In this document: piece by piece, positions 36,790 through 44,773 of the stretch
Position numbering within the stretch: position 1 is the stretch's first letter
Layout: each line of letters begins with the position of its first letter
Assembly: GCF_009913235.1 (NCBI RefSeq)
Contig: NZ_CP047897.1
Location: 310,001 to 374,000, forward strand
Reading direction: 5' to 3'
Length of the DNA: 64,000 nt
Source of the DNA: Nibribacter ruber
GTDB lineage: Bacteria; Bacteroidota; Bacteroidia; Cytophagales; Hymenobacteraceae
Notes under the pieces: generated by a model
The model's input: only the letters and a program-made list of their open reading frames with translations
What the model was told of the DNA's origin: nothing
Databases searched by the model: none
Made by a program: the position numbers and the translations under genes

Positions 36790-37287
36790 TTAGGCGCGCT
36801 TGCCCAGCTCAATGACCTGCAGCTTCTGTACCTTGCCGGCCTCCACCTCAAACCGGAGCATGGTCCTTATTTTATGAAAGCCGTGCCTGCCCGCCGCCCC
36901 GGGGTTCAAGTGCAGCAGGTTGCCGTGTTTGGGATCTGTCATGACCTTGAGTGTATGGGAGTGACCACAGATAAAAAGGCCCGGCGGATTGGCTTGAATC
37001 ATGGCCCGTACCTCGGGCGCATACTTGCCCGGATAGCCGCCAATATGCGTCATGAGTACGTCCAGACCGTTGCAGTCAAAGCGTAAGTTCTTGGGGTGCA
37101 GGTACCTGATATCCTTGTCATCTATGTTGCCGTACACCCCCCGCAGCGGCGCCACCTGGGCCAATCGTTCAGAAACATCCACGCTGCCAAAATCGCCCGC
37201 ATGCCAAATCTCATCACACCCCTCCAACAAGGCCAGAATGCGGTCATCTAGGTAACTGTGCGTGTCTGAGAGTAAACCGATTTTCAT
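36790..37287 (-). CDS. YfcE/MJ0936-family metallophosphoesterase
   Basis: A 165-residue protein with the calcineurin-like motifs in order: IGLLSDTHSYLDDRI, DEIWHAGDFGSVDV, GVYGNIDDKDIR, and GHSHTLKV near the C-terminus. These bind two metals. Members hydrolyse phosphodiesters, some with 2',3'-cyclic nucleotides in vitro; the physiological substrate is unknown. Convergent with the small basic protein gene; palindrome copy 17 lies upstream. Confidence 0.92.
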   Translation of the reverse strand: MKIGLLSDTHSYLDDRILALLEGCDEIWHAGDFGSVDVSERLAQVAPLRGVYGNIDDKDIRYLHPKNLRFDCNGLDVLMTHIGGYPGKYAPEVRAMIQANPPGLFICGHSHTLKVMTDPKHGNLLHLNPGAAGRHGFHKIRTMLRFEVEAGKVQKLQVIELGKRA

Positions 37288-37290
37288 TGA

Positions 37291-37449
37291 GTGAATGGGT
37301 GAATGAGTGATTGCGAGAATGTTAAATAGTCTTCAATACGTAGTTAAAAAAGTAAAACACCGTTTTTGGGCTGTTTTCATGAAATCAAGCCAAAAACGGT
37401 GTCACAGAAAAATCATTATTCATTCTCTCAATCACTCATTCACTCATTT
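37291..37449. repeat. Nested inverted repeat enclosing palindrome copy 17
   Basis: Left arm 37296-37321 (TGGGTGAATGAGTGATTG...) and right arm 37421-37447 (CATTCTCTCAATCACTCATT...) are complementary at about 24 of 26 positions. The core palindrome lies between them. The arms have no similarity to the core. The right arm runs into the pyrE stop. Confidence 0.85.
37357..37402. repeat. Dispersed palindrome copy 17
   Basis: ACACCGTTTTTGGGCTGTTTTC and GAAATCAAGCCAAAAACGGTGT, with the ACAC/GTGT pair extending beyond the core. Confidence 0.9.
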
Positions 37450-38086
37450 ATTTTCCCCACGTTTCAGGGGATTGGCGCCATTGGGAGAGGGTATCAATGG
37501 AATCTGCGGAGATGTAGTCCTGCTCGGCGGCGATCTTTACCAAAGTATTGTAGTCGCTGAGGCAGAGGGTGGGGATGTGGGCCTGGGCAAAATTGGCCTC
37601 GGCCTGCGGGAAGCCGTAGGTGAAAATGGCGGCCATGCCAATGACCTCGCCACCGGCGGCTTGCACGGCTTTGGCGGCTTTGAGGGAGCTTCCGCCGGTA
37701 GAAATAAGGTCCTCAATGAGCACTATTTTCTGGCCGGGCTCTAATTTTCCTTCAATTTGATTGCCCATTCCATGGCTTTTTGGCTCGGGGCGTACGTATA
37801 AATACGGCAAATCCAGGAGGTCTGCCACCAGGGCGCCCTGGGCAATGCCCGCGGTGGCCACGCCGGCAATGGCCTGCACCTCTGGGAAGCGCTGCTGAAT
37901 GGCCTGCGCCAAAGCATTTTTAATATAGCTGCGAATATGCGGAAAGGAGAGCGTGACGCGATTGTCGCAGTAAATTGGAGAGTTCCACCCGGAACTCCAC
38001 TGGAACGGCTGCTGAGGCCGTAGGCGCACTGCTTGGGTTTCTAACAAGTAGGCGGCTATCTGGGCGGCGGTGTCTGTCTGTGGCAT
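37448..38086 (-). CDS. pyrE: Orotate phosphoribosyltransferase
   Basis: A 212-residue phosphoribosyltransferase with FQWSSGWNSPIYCDNR at the N-terminus, VATAGIAQGALVADLLDLPY, YVRPEPKSHGMGNQIEG and the PRPP loop IVLIEDLISTGGSSLKAAKA. It attaches ribose 5-phosphate to orotate in pyrimidine synthesis. It is not adjacent to other pyr genes except that pyrG is in the same window. A divergent NUDIX gene begins 111 nt away. Confidence 0.96.
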   Translation of the reverse strand: MPQTDTAAQIAAYLLETQAVRLRPQQPFQWSSGWNSPIYCDNRVTLSFPHIRSYIKNALAQAIQQRFPEVQAIAGVATAGIAQGALVADLLDLPYLYVRPEPKSHGMGNQIEGKLEPGQKIVLIEDLISTGGSSLKAAKAVQAAGGEVIGMAAIFTYGFPQAEANFAQAHIPTLCLSDYNTLVKIAAEQDYISADSIDTLSQWRQSPETWGK

Positions 38087-38197
38087 GGGCGAAAATAAGC
38101 AAAAGGCTTCAGCTTTTCCGTTCTAAAGTGCCTTGTACAATGCAAATTTTCTTTCTTATTTTGTGAGCTATCACGCTCTGTCTATAAGCGAACTTAC

Positions 38198-38881
38198 ATG
38201 AATGTCTTTATCAACGACATCCCACTGATTATTAAAAAGACCAGTGAAAAGATCTTTAAGCACCAATATGACCTGGTGCTAGATAAGGACGACCAATTTA
38301 CCTCCAAGGACCTGGTGGGCGACGTGCTCTTTAGAGAAGTGGACGCCGTGCTCATTGACCGCCTGGTGCGCCTCATGGAGGTAAAAAAGCTCAAGAAGCT
38401 GGACTCCATCACGCTGGTCACTGACAAGAAAAAGAAGCTCATTGAGCACTTGAAGGACCAGTTCAAGATCATCAAAGCCGCCGGCGGTTTGGTGGTAAAG
38501 GACGGCAAGATTCTCATGATCCACCGCCTGGGCGTGTGGGACCTACCCAAAGGCAAGCTGGACAAAGGCGAAGAAGTACAGTTGGGCGCCCTGCGCGAAG
38601 TGGAGGAGGAGTGCAACATCAAAGTAGCCATTACCGGTGATCTCCCCAATACCTGGCACTCCTATGCCTACAAAGGCAAGAAAATCCTAAAGAAGACCAG
38701 CTGGTTTACCATGCAGTGCCTGGATGACAGCCTCATGCGCCCGCAAGCAGAGGAGTCCATAGAAGAGGTGCGCTTCATGACGCCCGAGGAGGTAGTAGAG
38801 CTACTGCCAGATTCTTATACCTCGGTGGAGTTTGTGATCAGGCATTATTTGGCTTCAATGAAGAAAGCTGGAAAGGAATAA
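38198..38881 (+). CDS. NUDIX hydrolase
   Basis: A 227-residue protein. The NUDIX box is GKLDKGEEVQLGALREVEEE followed by CNI, with the final Gly of the consensus replaced by Asn. The 80-residue N-terminal extension (INDIPLIIKKTSEKIFKHQY) is typical of a Bacteroidota subgroup. Substrate unknown. Its last 44 nt overlap the 3' end of coaD on the other strand, since both reading frames are intact to their stop codons. Confidence 0.88.
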   Translation: MNVFINDIPLIIKKTSEKIFKHQYDLVLDKDDQFTSKDLVGDVLFREVDAVLIDRLVRLMEVKKLKKLDSITLVTDKKKKLIEHLKDQFKIIKAAGGLVVKDGKILMIHRLGVWDLPKGKLDKGEEVQLGALREVEEECNIKVAITGDLPNTWHSYAYKGKKILKKTSWFTMQCLDDSLMRPQAEESIEEVRFMTPEEVVELLPDSYTSVEFVIRHYLASMKKAGKE

Positions 38882-39314
38882 AATCCTGCACGTTGCCGCC
38901 AAACCGGTGAATTTCCCTGATAATTGATGAGTTAATGGCCGCCAGCCTGGGCGATGTGATTAGAAACACCGTCTCTAGTTCTGGGTTCACGTGCCGGTTG
39001 GCCTGCGCAATGGTATTCTCATACTCAAAATCAGTAGTGTTGCGCAAACCTCTCAATAAAAACTTGGCACCCACTTCCTTAGCGAAATCTGCCGTTAGAC
39101 CTTTATAGGCCTGTACCCACACCTTCGGGTTGTCCTTGAAGACGTCCTCTATAATCTGCACCATGTCCTCAACCGAAAAATAGCGGCTCTTGCTGCTGTT
39201 GTTGCCAATGGAGATGATGATATTGTCAAACAATTCACAGCCCCGCTGTACTACATCATAATGTCCGTTGGTGAATGGGTCAAAAGAGCCAGGAAAGAGG
39301 GCAATGCGTTTCAT
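38838..39314 (-). CDS. coaD: Phosphopantetheine adenylyltransferase
   Basis: About 158 residues from ATG 39314 (MKRIALFPGSFDPFTNGHYD). The open frame extends to 39434 but starts with MFPENKPKTD, which is palindrome translation. Features are the T/HxGH-type TNGH, LLRGLRNTTDFEYE and the C-terminal INSSIIREIHRFGGNV. It adenylates 4'-phosphopantetheine in coenzyme A synthesis. The 3' end overlaps the convergent NUDIX gene by 44 nt. Confidence 0.96.
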   Translation of the reverse strand: MKRIALFPGSFDPFTNGHYDVVQRGCELFDNIIISIGNNSSKSRYFSVEDMVQIIEDVFKDNPKVWVQAYKGLTADFAKEVGAKFLLRGLRNTTDFEYENTIAQANRHVNPELETVFLITSPRLAAINSSIIREIHRFGGNVQDFIPFQLSSLKPNNA

Positions 39315-39406
39315 AGAAGCAGATTGGTGAGAGTCAATTGTGCCACGAAGATGGTAAATTATTTCTTTGCCTAGTTTGGCATTAGCCAGTAAATATTCTC
39401 TGAGAT

Positions 39407-39446
39407 CCGTTTTTGGCTTGTTTTCTGGAAACAAGGCTAAAAACGG
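39407..39446. repeat. Dispersed palindrome copy 18
   Basis: CCGTTTTTGGCTTGTTTTC and GAAACAAGGCTAAAAACGG arms, upstream of coaD and downstream of the AT-rich orphan gene. Confidence 0.88.
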
Positions 39447-39547
39447 TAGACCTGCCTTATTGGCTTCATAGGCTTGAGGGATAACGATTTGGCTATGCGG
39501 CCGCGGAGCTGCCGTAGAGGTGTAGTTGGTAGTAGTTATTCTTAATT

Positions 39548-40021
39548 TTAATAACCTTTAGAACCTATAACTTCAATTCTAGGTCCAAATGGAACAGGGA
39601 AATTATAAATGAATATTCCGTTACCGTATTCAACTATATTTTCAATACCATTTTTAAGACAAATATTTAAAACATATATAAAGCTCCAATATTTTGCTTT
39701 ATGATTAAACTGGATAAAAACTCCCTGTCGTTTTTGTTTTTGGATTCTTTGTCTTTCAATTTCTATTCTAGCTATATTAAGAATAACACTGTCTTTTTTA
39801 TTATCTCCTTCCAATCTAAAAGTCTTATAATGTTTTAGTATAGGTAATTCTGGTGGTCTAAATGGTCCATAAGTTTTATTAGGGTCCCAGAATGAAATTT
39901 CTATAATAGAAAGATTCTTATAAGTTTTATTAAACTGAAATATTAAATAAAGGGCTGTGATTAATAATAACAATTTAGTAGTAACCCTACCATTTTTTAG
40001 TATATTATTTTTTAAATCCAT
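39548..40021 (-). CDS. AT-rich orphan membrane-anchored protein, weakly ExbD-like
   Basis: A 157-residue protein whose DNA is far more AT-rich (roughly 30% GC) than the surroundings, with many AAT, TTT and ATA codons. Residues 14-30 (TTKLLLLITALYLIFQF) form one membrane segment; the rest is mixed and soluble. The end (WSFIYVLNICLKNGIENIVE) loosely recalls the periplasmic part of ExbD/TolR-like proteins, but this is weak. No family assigned. Base composition suggests recent horizontal acquisition. It stands alone and there is no nearby mobility gene. Confidence 0.6.
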   Translation of the reverse strand: MDLKNNILKNGRVTTKLLLLITALYLIFQFNKTYKNLSIIEISFWDPNKTYGPFRPPELPILKHYKTFRLEGDNKKDSVILNIARIEIERQRIQKQKRQGVFIQFNHKAKYWSFIYVLNICLKNGIENIVEYGNGIFIYNFPVPFGPRIEVIGSKGY

Positions 40022-40187
40022 AAAGCGCCTGCATTTTAAGCAAGATGCAATTCTGTTTATTTTTCCATAAAATAAAATTCCTTTAATTACTACCCACTAC
40101 CAACTACCAAATAAACCGAACTATCCGGCTTATCTGCACTATGGGTGGAGTGGTAAAGCCACTTTTTAAAGTCAATCTACCTTTCTG

Positions 40188-41075
40188 TTACTCACAAAAA
40201 TGCAGGCTGTACATGTCAAAGTTGCGGTGCTCAAAGAGGGCGTCAAAGCGGTAGCTGTAGCCTACGCCGGTTGGTTTCTTCCCGAGCTGTACATGGCGTA
40301 TGTATTTGCGCAGCACGTCAAACAGTTCTGAGTGCACCATAAGCTCGCCCCACACAAAGACATGGTCCTGGTCTGGGTTCATCTTCTTCTCCTGCAGCAC
40401 AAATAAGATGTAGTAAATGAAGTCTTCCTGTGACGTGAAGTAGAAAGAATTACAGAACTCCAGTCGTGTGTCTTGCAACACCACCAGCGTCACGTAGTTC
40501 TTGTCAACGTAGACGTAGAGTTGGGGTCTTGGATTGCGCTCGGCCATGTGCAGGAAGCCTTCCATGAGGCTGGAGGTCTGGTGCACAAACTCAACCTCAG
40601 TGGTTTCAAAATGGCCCTCGGCCCAGGCTTGTAGTTTGGTGGGCACCGTGAAGACGTTGATCAGTTCCAGCCGTGGGTGGGCATACTGGTGCACCAGTTC
40701 AGTGGCCAGGTCCAGTTCAGCGTTTAGTTGCAGGTATTCTTCACGGGCGTTCACCTCAAATAAAGTCTCTGGAATGAGCGTGAACTGCTGGCTTTTGATG
40801 GCTATGCGCACCGTCTGCCACTGTCTCTGCTGCAAGATGGGACTGTGCTCGGTTAAAGACCTCAGGTACTGGATGGCGCCGTCAACGCTCACGGGTCTGT
40901 TGGACTCATAGTCCTCCAGGGCCACAAACTTGTTGCGCTCTGTGTCCAGCACGCCTAAACGCAGCCGGTGCGCCCCAAAACAGAAATACAGGTGGGCATG
41001 GGCAGAGGCAGACACGTCAAAGGCGTCATCTACCACGCGTTGCGATTGCTTATAAGCGGCGGCTAGGCTGTCCAA
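40188..41075 (-). CDS. DUF3822 family protein
   Basis: A 295-residue protein matching the Bacteroidota family DUF3822, with LYFCFGAHRLRLGVLDTE early, TLIPETLFEVNAREEYLQLN in the middle and YYILFVLQEKKMNPDQDHVF late. The fold looks like an actin/ASKHA-type ATPase half, though no nucleotide motif is clear. The only start in frame is TTG 41075, which is tentative. In other Bacteroidota it often neighbours coaD and a methyltransferase; here coaD is 0.9 kb away on the same strand. Role unknown. Confidence 0.82.
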   Translation of the reverse strand: MDSLAAAYKQSQRVVDDAFDVSASAHAHLYFCFGAHRLRLGVLDTERNKFVALEDYESNRPVSVDGAIQYLRSLTEHSPILQQRQWQTVRIAIKSQQFTLIPETLFEVNAREEYLQLNAELDLATELVHQYAHPRLELINVFTVPTKLQAWAEGHFETTEVEFVHQTSSLMEGFLHMAERNPRPQLYVYVDKNYVTLVVLQDTRLEFCNSFYFTSQEDFIYYILFVLQEKKMNPDQDHVFVWGELMVHSELFDVLRKYIRHVQLGKKPTGVGYSYRFDALFEHRNFDMYSLHFCE

Positions 41076-41242
41076 AAGAAAGGGCGTAGAGGTAATACAT
41101 ACAGAACAGCACGTACCGGCTGTCCAATAGCTACAATAATACAGATTTTACCGCAACCATGCACGCCCAATAGCAGCGCTCCTCTTTAGAGATGGAGCAA
41201 GCGCGTCTGCAATGAATTATGAATCAAGGGGAAAGAAGAAGC

Positions 41243-41728
41243 CTAGCTCAGGAAGTCAAATCTGGGAATGAAGAGATCGTCCATGTTCACCAAGCCGTGC
41301 AGCACCGGGTGAAGCTCTTCGCGCTGCAGGGCAAACATGTCCCGCACGCTTAAAAAACGCACCTCTTCCAGCAACTGGGCCTCCAGGCTGTGCTCAGGAT
41401 CAGAGCCCATCAATAGTTCGCCAGAGACCAGTTTCACCTCAAAGAACAGTTCAATGGCGTGCAAGGGCGGTTTCAAAAACTCATGCAGGTACAGGAACCT
41501 GGCCACTTCCACAATAAGACCGGTTTCCTCTTTAAACTCCCGTCGCAGGCAGTCTTTCACCTTTTCGCCGTATTCCAGTCCACCCCCCGGCGGAATCCAG
41601 AAAGAGCCATCCACGAAGGCAGCCTTGTGCCGGGCCAGTAGCAGCGTGTTGTTATGGATGAGGAGTCCGCAGACCCTGACGCGTGTTTTAAAACTATATG
41701 ATTCCGCTAGCGGATGAATGTTCTCCAT
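41243..41728 (-). CDS. NUDIX hydrolase
   Basis: A 161-residue protein with the canonical box GGGLEYGEKVKDCLRREFKE followed by ETGLIV. The opening RVRVCGLLIHNNTLLLARHK and closing acid-rich helix match the general MutT-like group. It probably cleaves a nucleoside diphosphate derivative; which one is unknown. Divergent from the PaaI thioesterase gene with 38 nt between start codons. Confidence 0.9.
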   Translation of the reverse strand: MENIHPLAESYSFKTRVRVCGLLIHNNTLLLARHKAAFVDGSFWIPPGGGLEYGEKVKDCLRREFKEETGLIVEVARFLYLHEFLKPPLHAIELFFEVKLVSGELLMGSDPEHSLEAQLLEEVRFLSVRDMFALQREELHPVLHGLVNMDDLFIPRFDFLS

Positions 41729-41731
41729 AGG

Positions 41732-41762
41732 TTGTAGGGCAGACCATAAGGCCGTACTTTTG
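41732..41762 (+). promoter_or_regulatory. Promoter of the PaaI thioesterase gene (leaderless configuration)
   Basis: TTG at 41732-41734 and TACTTTTG at 41755-41762, spacer 20 nt, a perfect consensus. The start codon at 41767 is only 4 nt after the -7 box, so the transcript is predicted to begin at or next to the ATG. Confidence 0.65.
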
Positions 41763-41766
41763 CCAA

Positions 41767-42222
41767 ATGATGCAGACGTATAATCCTCAGTTCAGAGATA
41801 CGGTAAAAGAAAAACTTCAGCGGCAATTTTACATGCATTTGTTGGGTTTTGAAATAGACACCATAGAAATTGGAAGGGTAGAGGGCCATCTGGCCATGGA
41901 AGAGAAGCACAAGCAGCACAAAGGCTTCGCGCACGGCGGCGTCACGGCTACTTTGGCAGATATTGTGATGGGCTTTGCCGCCGTGACTTTGGTGCCCGCA
42001 GACCACCACGTGGTGACCGTTGACCTGCGTGTGTCCTACCTAAACCCCGGTTTGGGTACCAAGTTGATTGCCAAAGGCTGGGTGATCAAACAGGGCCGCA
42101 AATTGAACTTTTGTGAGGCAGAAATCTATTCTGAAGGAGACCAAGGGCAGCAGATCTTAATTGCCAAAGCCTCGGCCACAATGGCTACCTTGCACCCCGA
42201 AGACTCCAAGCCCCAACACTAG
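41767..42222 (+). CDS. PaaI-family hotdog thioesterase
   Basis: A 151-residue hotdog protein: MHLLGFEIDTIEIGRVEGHL, HKGFAHGGVTATLADIVMGF (the conserved HGG-xx-ALAD-type motif), VDLRVSYLNPGLGTKLIAKG and a closing KASATMATL. PaaI-like enzymes hydrolyse aromatic or short acyl-CoA esters. It is followed after one nucleotide by the helicase gene on the same strand, so they share a transcript. Confidence 0.88.
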   Translation: MMQTYNPQFRDTVKEKLQRQFYMHLLGFEIDTIEIGRVEGHLAMEEKHKQHKGFAHGGVTATLADIVMGFAAVTLVPADHHVVTVDLRVSYLNPGLGTKLIAKGWVIKQGRKLNFCEAEIYSEGDQGQQILIAKASATMATLHPEDSKPQH

Positions 42223-42223
42223 C

Positions 42224-43654
42224 ATGAACCCCGCCGAAGCCTTACGCAAGAGCTTTCCCTTTGAACCTACCGCTGACCAGGCGGCCCTCTTCCAGAAGCT
42301 GGAGCAGTTCATTCTGCGCAAAACCGGCCTCAAGGAAGTGTTCATGCTCAAAGGCTTCGCTGGTACGGGCAAGACCACCGTGGTGAGCGCCCTGGTGAAA
42401 ATCCTGAACAAGTTTGGCTACAAGTACGTGCTGCTGGCGCCCACCGGCCGGGCGGCCAAGGTAATGGCCACCTACACCGGCAAACCGGCCTCTACCATCC
42501 ACAAGAAAATCTATAAGCAGACCGCCAATGCCTACTCAGACGGCCTGTCCTTCACGCGCCAGCCTAACAAGCAGGAGCACGTGCTCTACATTGTAGACGA
42601 GGCATCCATGATCTCAGATGAAAAGGCCTTCGGGGACAATGGCTTGTTGCAGGATTTGATGGGCTACGTGTTTGAGCATACCAATAACAAATTGTTGTTG
42701 ATAGGAGACACCGCCCAGCTGCCCCCCGTCAACCAGGCCATCAGTCCGTCATTGGATGCGGCCTATCTGCAGAATAATTTTCAGTGCCACGTGCATGAAT
42801 TGGAAATGCGCCAGGTCATGCGCCAGGCCGAGGAGTCTGGCATATTAATGAACGCCACCCGCATGCGGAACGAGCTGGCCAAAGAACACCCGGCGCTCAA
42901 TTTCAGGACCAAGGGCTACAAGGATATTTTTGCCATGACTGGCGAGAAACTGGAAGACGGTTTGCGTTACGCTTATGAGAAGTTTGGCATTGACAGCACC
43001 ACCGTCATCTGCCGCTCTAACAAAAACGCCAACCTCTACAACCAGCACATCAGGCGCCAGATTTTCTTCCATGAAGACGAAATCAGCGCTGGTGATTACC
43101 TCATGATAGTGCGCAACAACTACGGCTGGCTGCCCAAAGACTCCAGCATAGGCTTTATGGCCAACGGCGACTTCGTGGAGATTACCAAAATCATCCGGTT
43201 TGAAGAAATGTACGGCCTGCGGTTTGCCGATGTGCAGATAAAGTTTGTAGACTATCCGCAGGAAGAAGAGCTGGAAATAAAGATCATGCTGGACACGCTG
43301 CACGCAGAAACGCCCGCCCTCCCCGCCGACAAGAACAAGCAACTCTACAATGAGGTGCTTCTGGACTACCAACACATTAAAAGCAAGCGGCAGCGGTCCC
43401 AGGAAATGCGGCAAGATAAGTACCTGAACGCACTGCAGGTGAAGTTTGCCTACGCCCTAACGTGTCACAAAGCGCAGGGTGGCCAGTGGCAGGCCGTTTT
43501 TGTAGACCACGGGTATTTAAAGGAAGATTTGGTGAACCAGGAGTTTGCCCGCTGGCTCTACACCGCTACCACCCGAGCCTCTGAACAGTTGTTTTTGGTG
43601 AACTTCAATTCTAAATTGCTGGAAGGAGCGCCCATTGAAACCGATGAATACTAA
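42224..43654 (+). CDS. RecD/Pif1-like ATP-dependent DNA helicase
   Basis: About 476 residues from ATG 42224 (MNPAEALRKSFPFEPTADQ); a 63-nt upstream extension overlaps the thioesterase and is rejected. SF1 motifs in order: Walker A KGFAGTGKTTVVSAL, VLLAPTGRAAKVMATY, Walker B LYIVDEASMISDE, LLLIGDTAQLPPV, and the C-terminal FAYALTCHKAQGGQWQAVFV and ARWLYTATTRASEQL. It belongs to the short RecD-like helicases common in Bacteroidota. It probably acts in DNA repair or recombination; no nuclease partner is adjacent. Confidence 0.9.
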   Translation: MNPAEALRKSFPFEPTADQAALFQKLEQFILRKTGLKEVFMLKGFAGTGKTTVVSALVKILNKFGYKYVLLAPTGRAAKVMATYTGKPASTIHKKIYKQTANAYSDGLSFTRQPNKQEHVLYIVDEASMISDEKAFGDNGLLQDLMGYVFEHTNNKLLLIGDTAQLPPVNQAISPSLDAAYLQNNFQCHVHELEMRQVMRQAEESGILMNATRMRNELAKEHPALNFRTKGYKDIFAMTGEKLEDGLRYAYEKFGIDSTTVICRSNKNANLYNQHIRRQIFFHEDEISAGDYLMIVRNNYGWLPKDSSIGFMANGDFVEITKIIRFEEMYGLRFADVQIKFVDYPQEEELEIKIMLDTLHAETPALPADKNKQLYNEVLLDYQHIKSKRQRSQEMRQDKYLNALQVKFAYALTCHKAQGGQWQAVFVDHGYLKEDLVNQEFARWLYTATTRASEQLFLVNFNSKLLEGAPIETDEY

Positions 43655-43695
43655 GTAGATCAAATTCCAGTTTATAAAATTTAAGAATCAATCAT

Positions 43696-44133
43696 ATGAA
43701 AAAGACATTACTCTGGCTACTGTTCCTGCTGCTTGGAAGCACCGCCGCCATGGCTCAGACCAAACCAGACAGTACGGTTGTTGAAGTGATTGCTCCCGCT
43801 CCGCCGGTGCCAGCAGGGCCATCCATTGTGTTTGAAGAAGCTAAGTTTGACTTCGGGACTATCAAGCAGGGCGAAGTGGTGGAGCATACTTTTTTGTTTA
43901 CCAACAACGGATCCCAACCGCTGGTCATTTCCAATGTGCGCACCACTTGTGGCTGCACTGTTCCCACCTGGCCTAAAACACCCATTCAGCCTGGTCAGAC
44001 CGCAGAGATTACTGCTCGGTTCAACAGCGCCGGCAAAATGGGACAGCAGAACAAAGTCATCACTATTGACTCCAACGCCTTGCAAGGCACCACCCAAGTC
44101 ATCATCGCCACTAAAATTGTAGCTGCCCAATAA
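43696..44133 (+). CDS. DUF1573 family exported protein
   Basis: A 145-residue protein with signal peptide MKKTLLWLLFLLLGSTAAMA. The DUF1573 core FEEAKFDFGTIKQGEVVEHT then NVRTTCGCTVPTWPKTPIQP and ARFNSAGKMGQQNKVITI is complete. It is an Ig-like beta-sandwich with a conserved CGC. Function unknown; exported, probably periplasmic or surface-associated. Follows the helicase by 41 nt. Confidence 0.9.
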   Translation: MKKTLLWLLFLLLGSTAAMAQTKPDSTVVEVIAPAPPVPAGPSIVFEEAKFDFGTIKQGEVVEHTFLFTNNGSQPLVISNVRTTCGCTVPTWPKTPIQPGQTAEITARFNSAGKMGQQNKVITIDSNALQGTTQVIIATKIVAAQ

Positions 44134-44135
44134 AT

Positions 44136-44173
44136 CGTTTTTAGCTTCTTTTCCAGAAAACAGCCCAAAAACG
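44136..44173. repeat. Dispersed palindrome copy 19
   Basis: CGTTTTTAGCTTCTTTTCC and GAAAACAGCCCAAAAACG arms, 2 nt after the DUF1573 stop codon. Confidence 0.88.
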
Positions 44174-44193
44174 GTTAACCATGTTACAACAAA

Positions 44194-44230
44194 AAAACGC
44201 CTCTCTTGCTCAAAGCAGGAGAGGCGTTTT
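44194..44230. terminator. Bidirectional terminator-like hairpin
   Basis: AAAACGCCTCTCTTGCT pairs with AGCAGGAGAGGCGTTTT (one G-T pair) over a 3-nt loop, between the convergent DUF1573 and DUF423 genes. Confidence 0.88.
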
Positions 44231-44234
44231 TATG

Positions 44235-44389
44235 TTGCTGATTATTCGTTGCTGAAGGCTGGTGGTAGATGTTTGATTAGAATATGGCAGTTCTCGTTTT
44301 AGCCTATTTTCTGGAAATCAGCCTAAAAACGGTGCTGCCATTTGCGTATCCATTTTAGCAATCAACAATCAGCAACCGACAATCAGCAA
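44235..44389. repeat. Nested inverted repeat enclosing palindrome copy 20
   Basis: TTGCTGATTATTCGTTGCTG (from 44235) pairs with the arm at 44369-44389 at 19 of 21 positions. Core palindrome copy 20 lies in the middle. The right arm abuts the DUF423 stop codon at 44390. Confidence 0.88.
44284..44341. repeat. Dispersed palindrome copy 20 with outer arms
   Basis: ATGGCAG and CTGCCAT flank a core CGTTTTAGCCTATTTTC/GAAATCAGCCTAAAAACG, with a short mismatched step between arms and core. Confidence 0.88.
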
Positions 44390-44770
44390 TTAAAGATTCT
44401 TCGCCAGAATCCAAACCAAGTTCAACCAACCGGCAATCATAAACAAACCACCAATTGGCGTAATGGCGCCTAGCCAGGTAATGCCGGTCACGCTGAGAAT
44501 GTACAAGCTGCCAGAGAAAATAAGGATGCCGATCAGGAAGCAGATGCCCGTGAATTTCATGCCAGTGAGAGCCGGAAACTGCACCATGAGAATACCTACC
44601 AGCAACAAGCCCAGGGCATGGTACATCTGGTATTTTACGGCAGTTTCAAAGGTGTCGGTGCGTTGGGTGGCGGCTAGGATGTCTTTTAGGCCGTGCGCGC
44701 CAAATGCCCCGATCATGACGCCCAGGCCGCTGATCAAGGCGCCCAGCAGGAGGATGGTTTTTGGTGACAT
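44390..44770 (-). CDS. DUF423 family membrane protein
   Basis: A 126-residue protein with four membrane segments, including LLLGALISGLGVMIGAFGAH with the conserved GAFGAHGLK, YQMYHALGLLLVGIL, GSLYILSVTGITWLGAITP and GGLFMIAGWL. This is the YgdD/DUF423 family, inner-membrane proteins of unknown role. It starts 3 nt after the YggS stop on the same strand. Confidence 0.93.
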   Translation of the reverse strand: MSPKTILLLGALISGLGVMIGAFGAHGLKDILAATQRTDTFETAVKYQMYHALGLLLVGILMVQFPALTGMKFTGICFLIGILIFSGSLYILSVTGITWLGAITPIGGLFMIAGWLNLVWILAKNL

Positions 44771-44773
44771 AGG

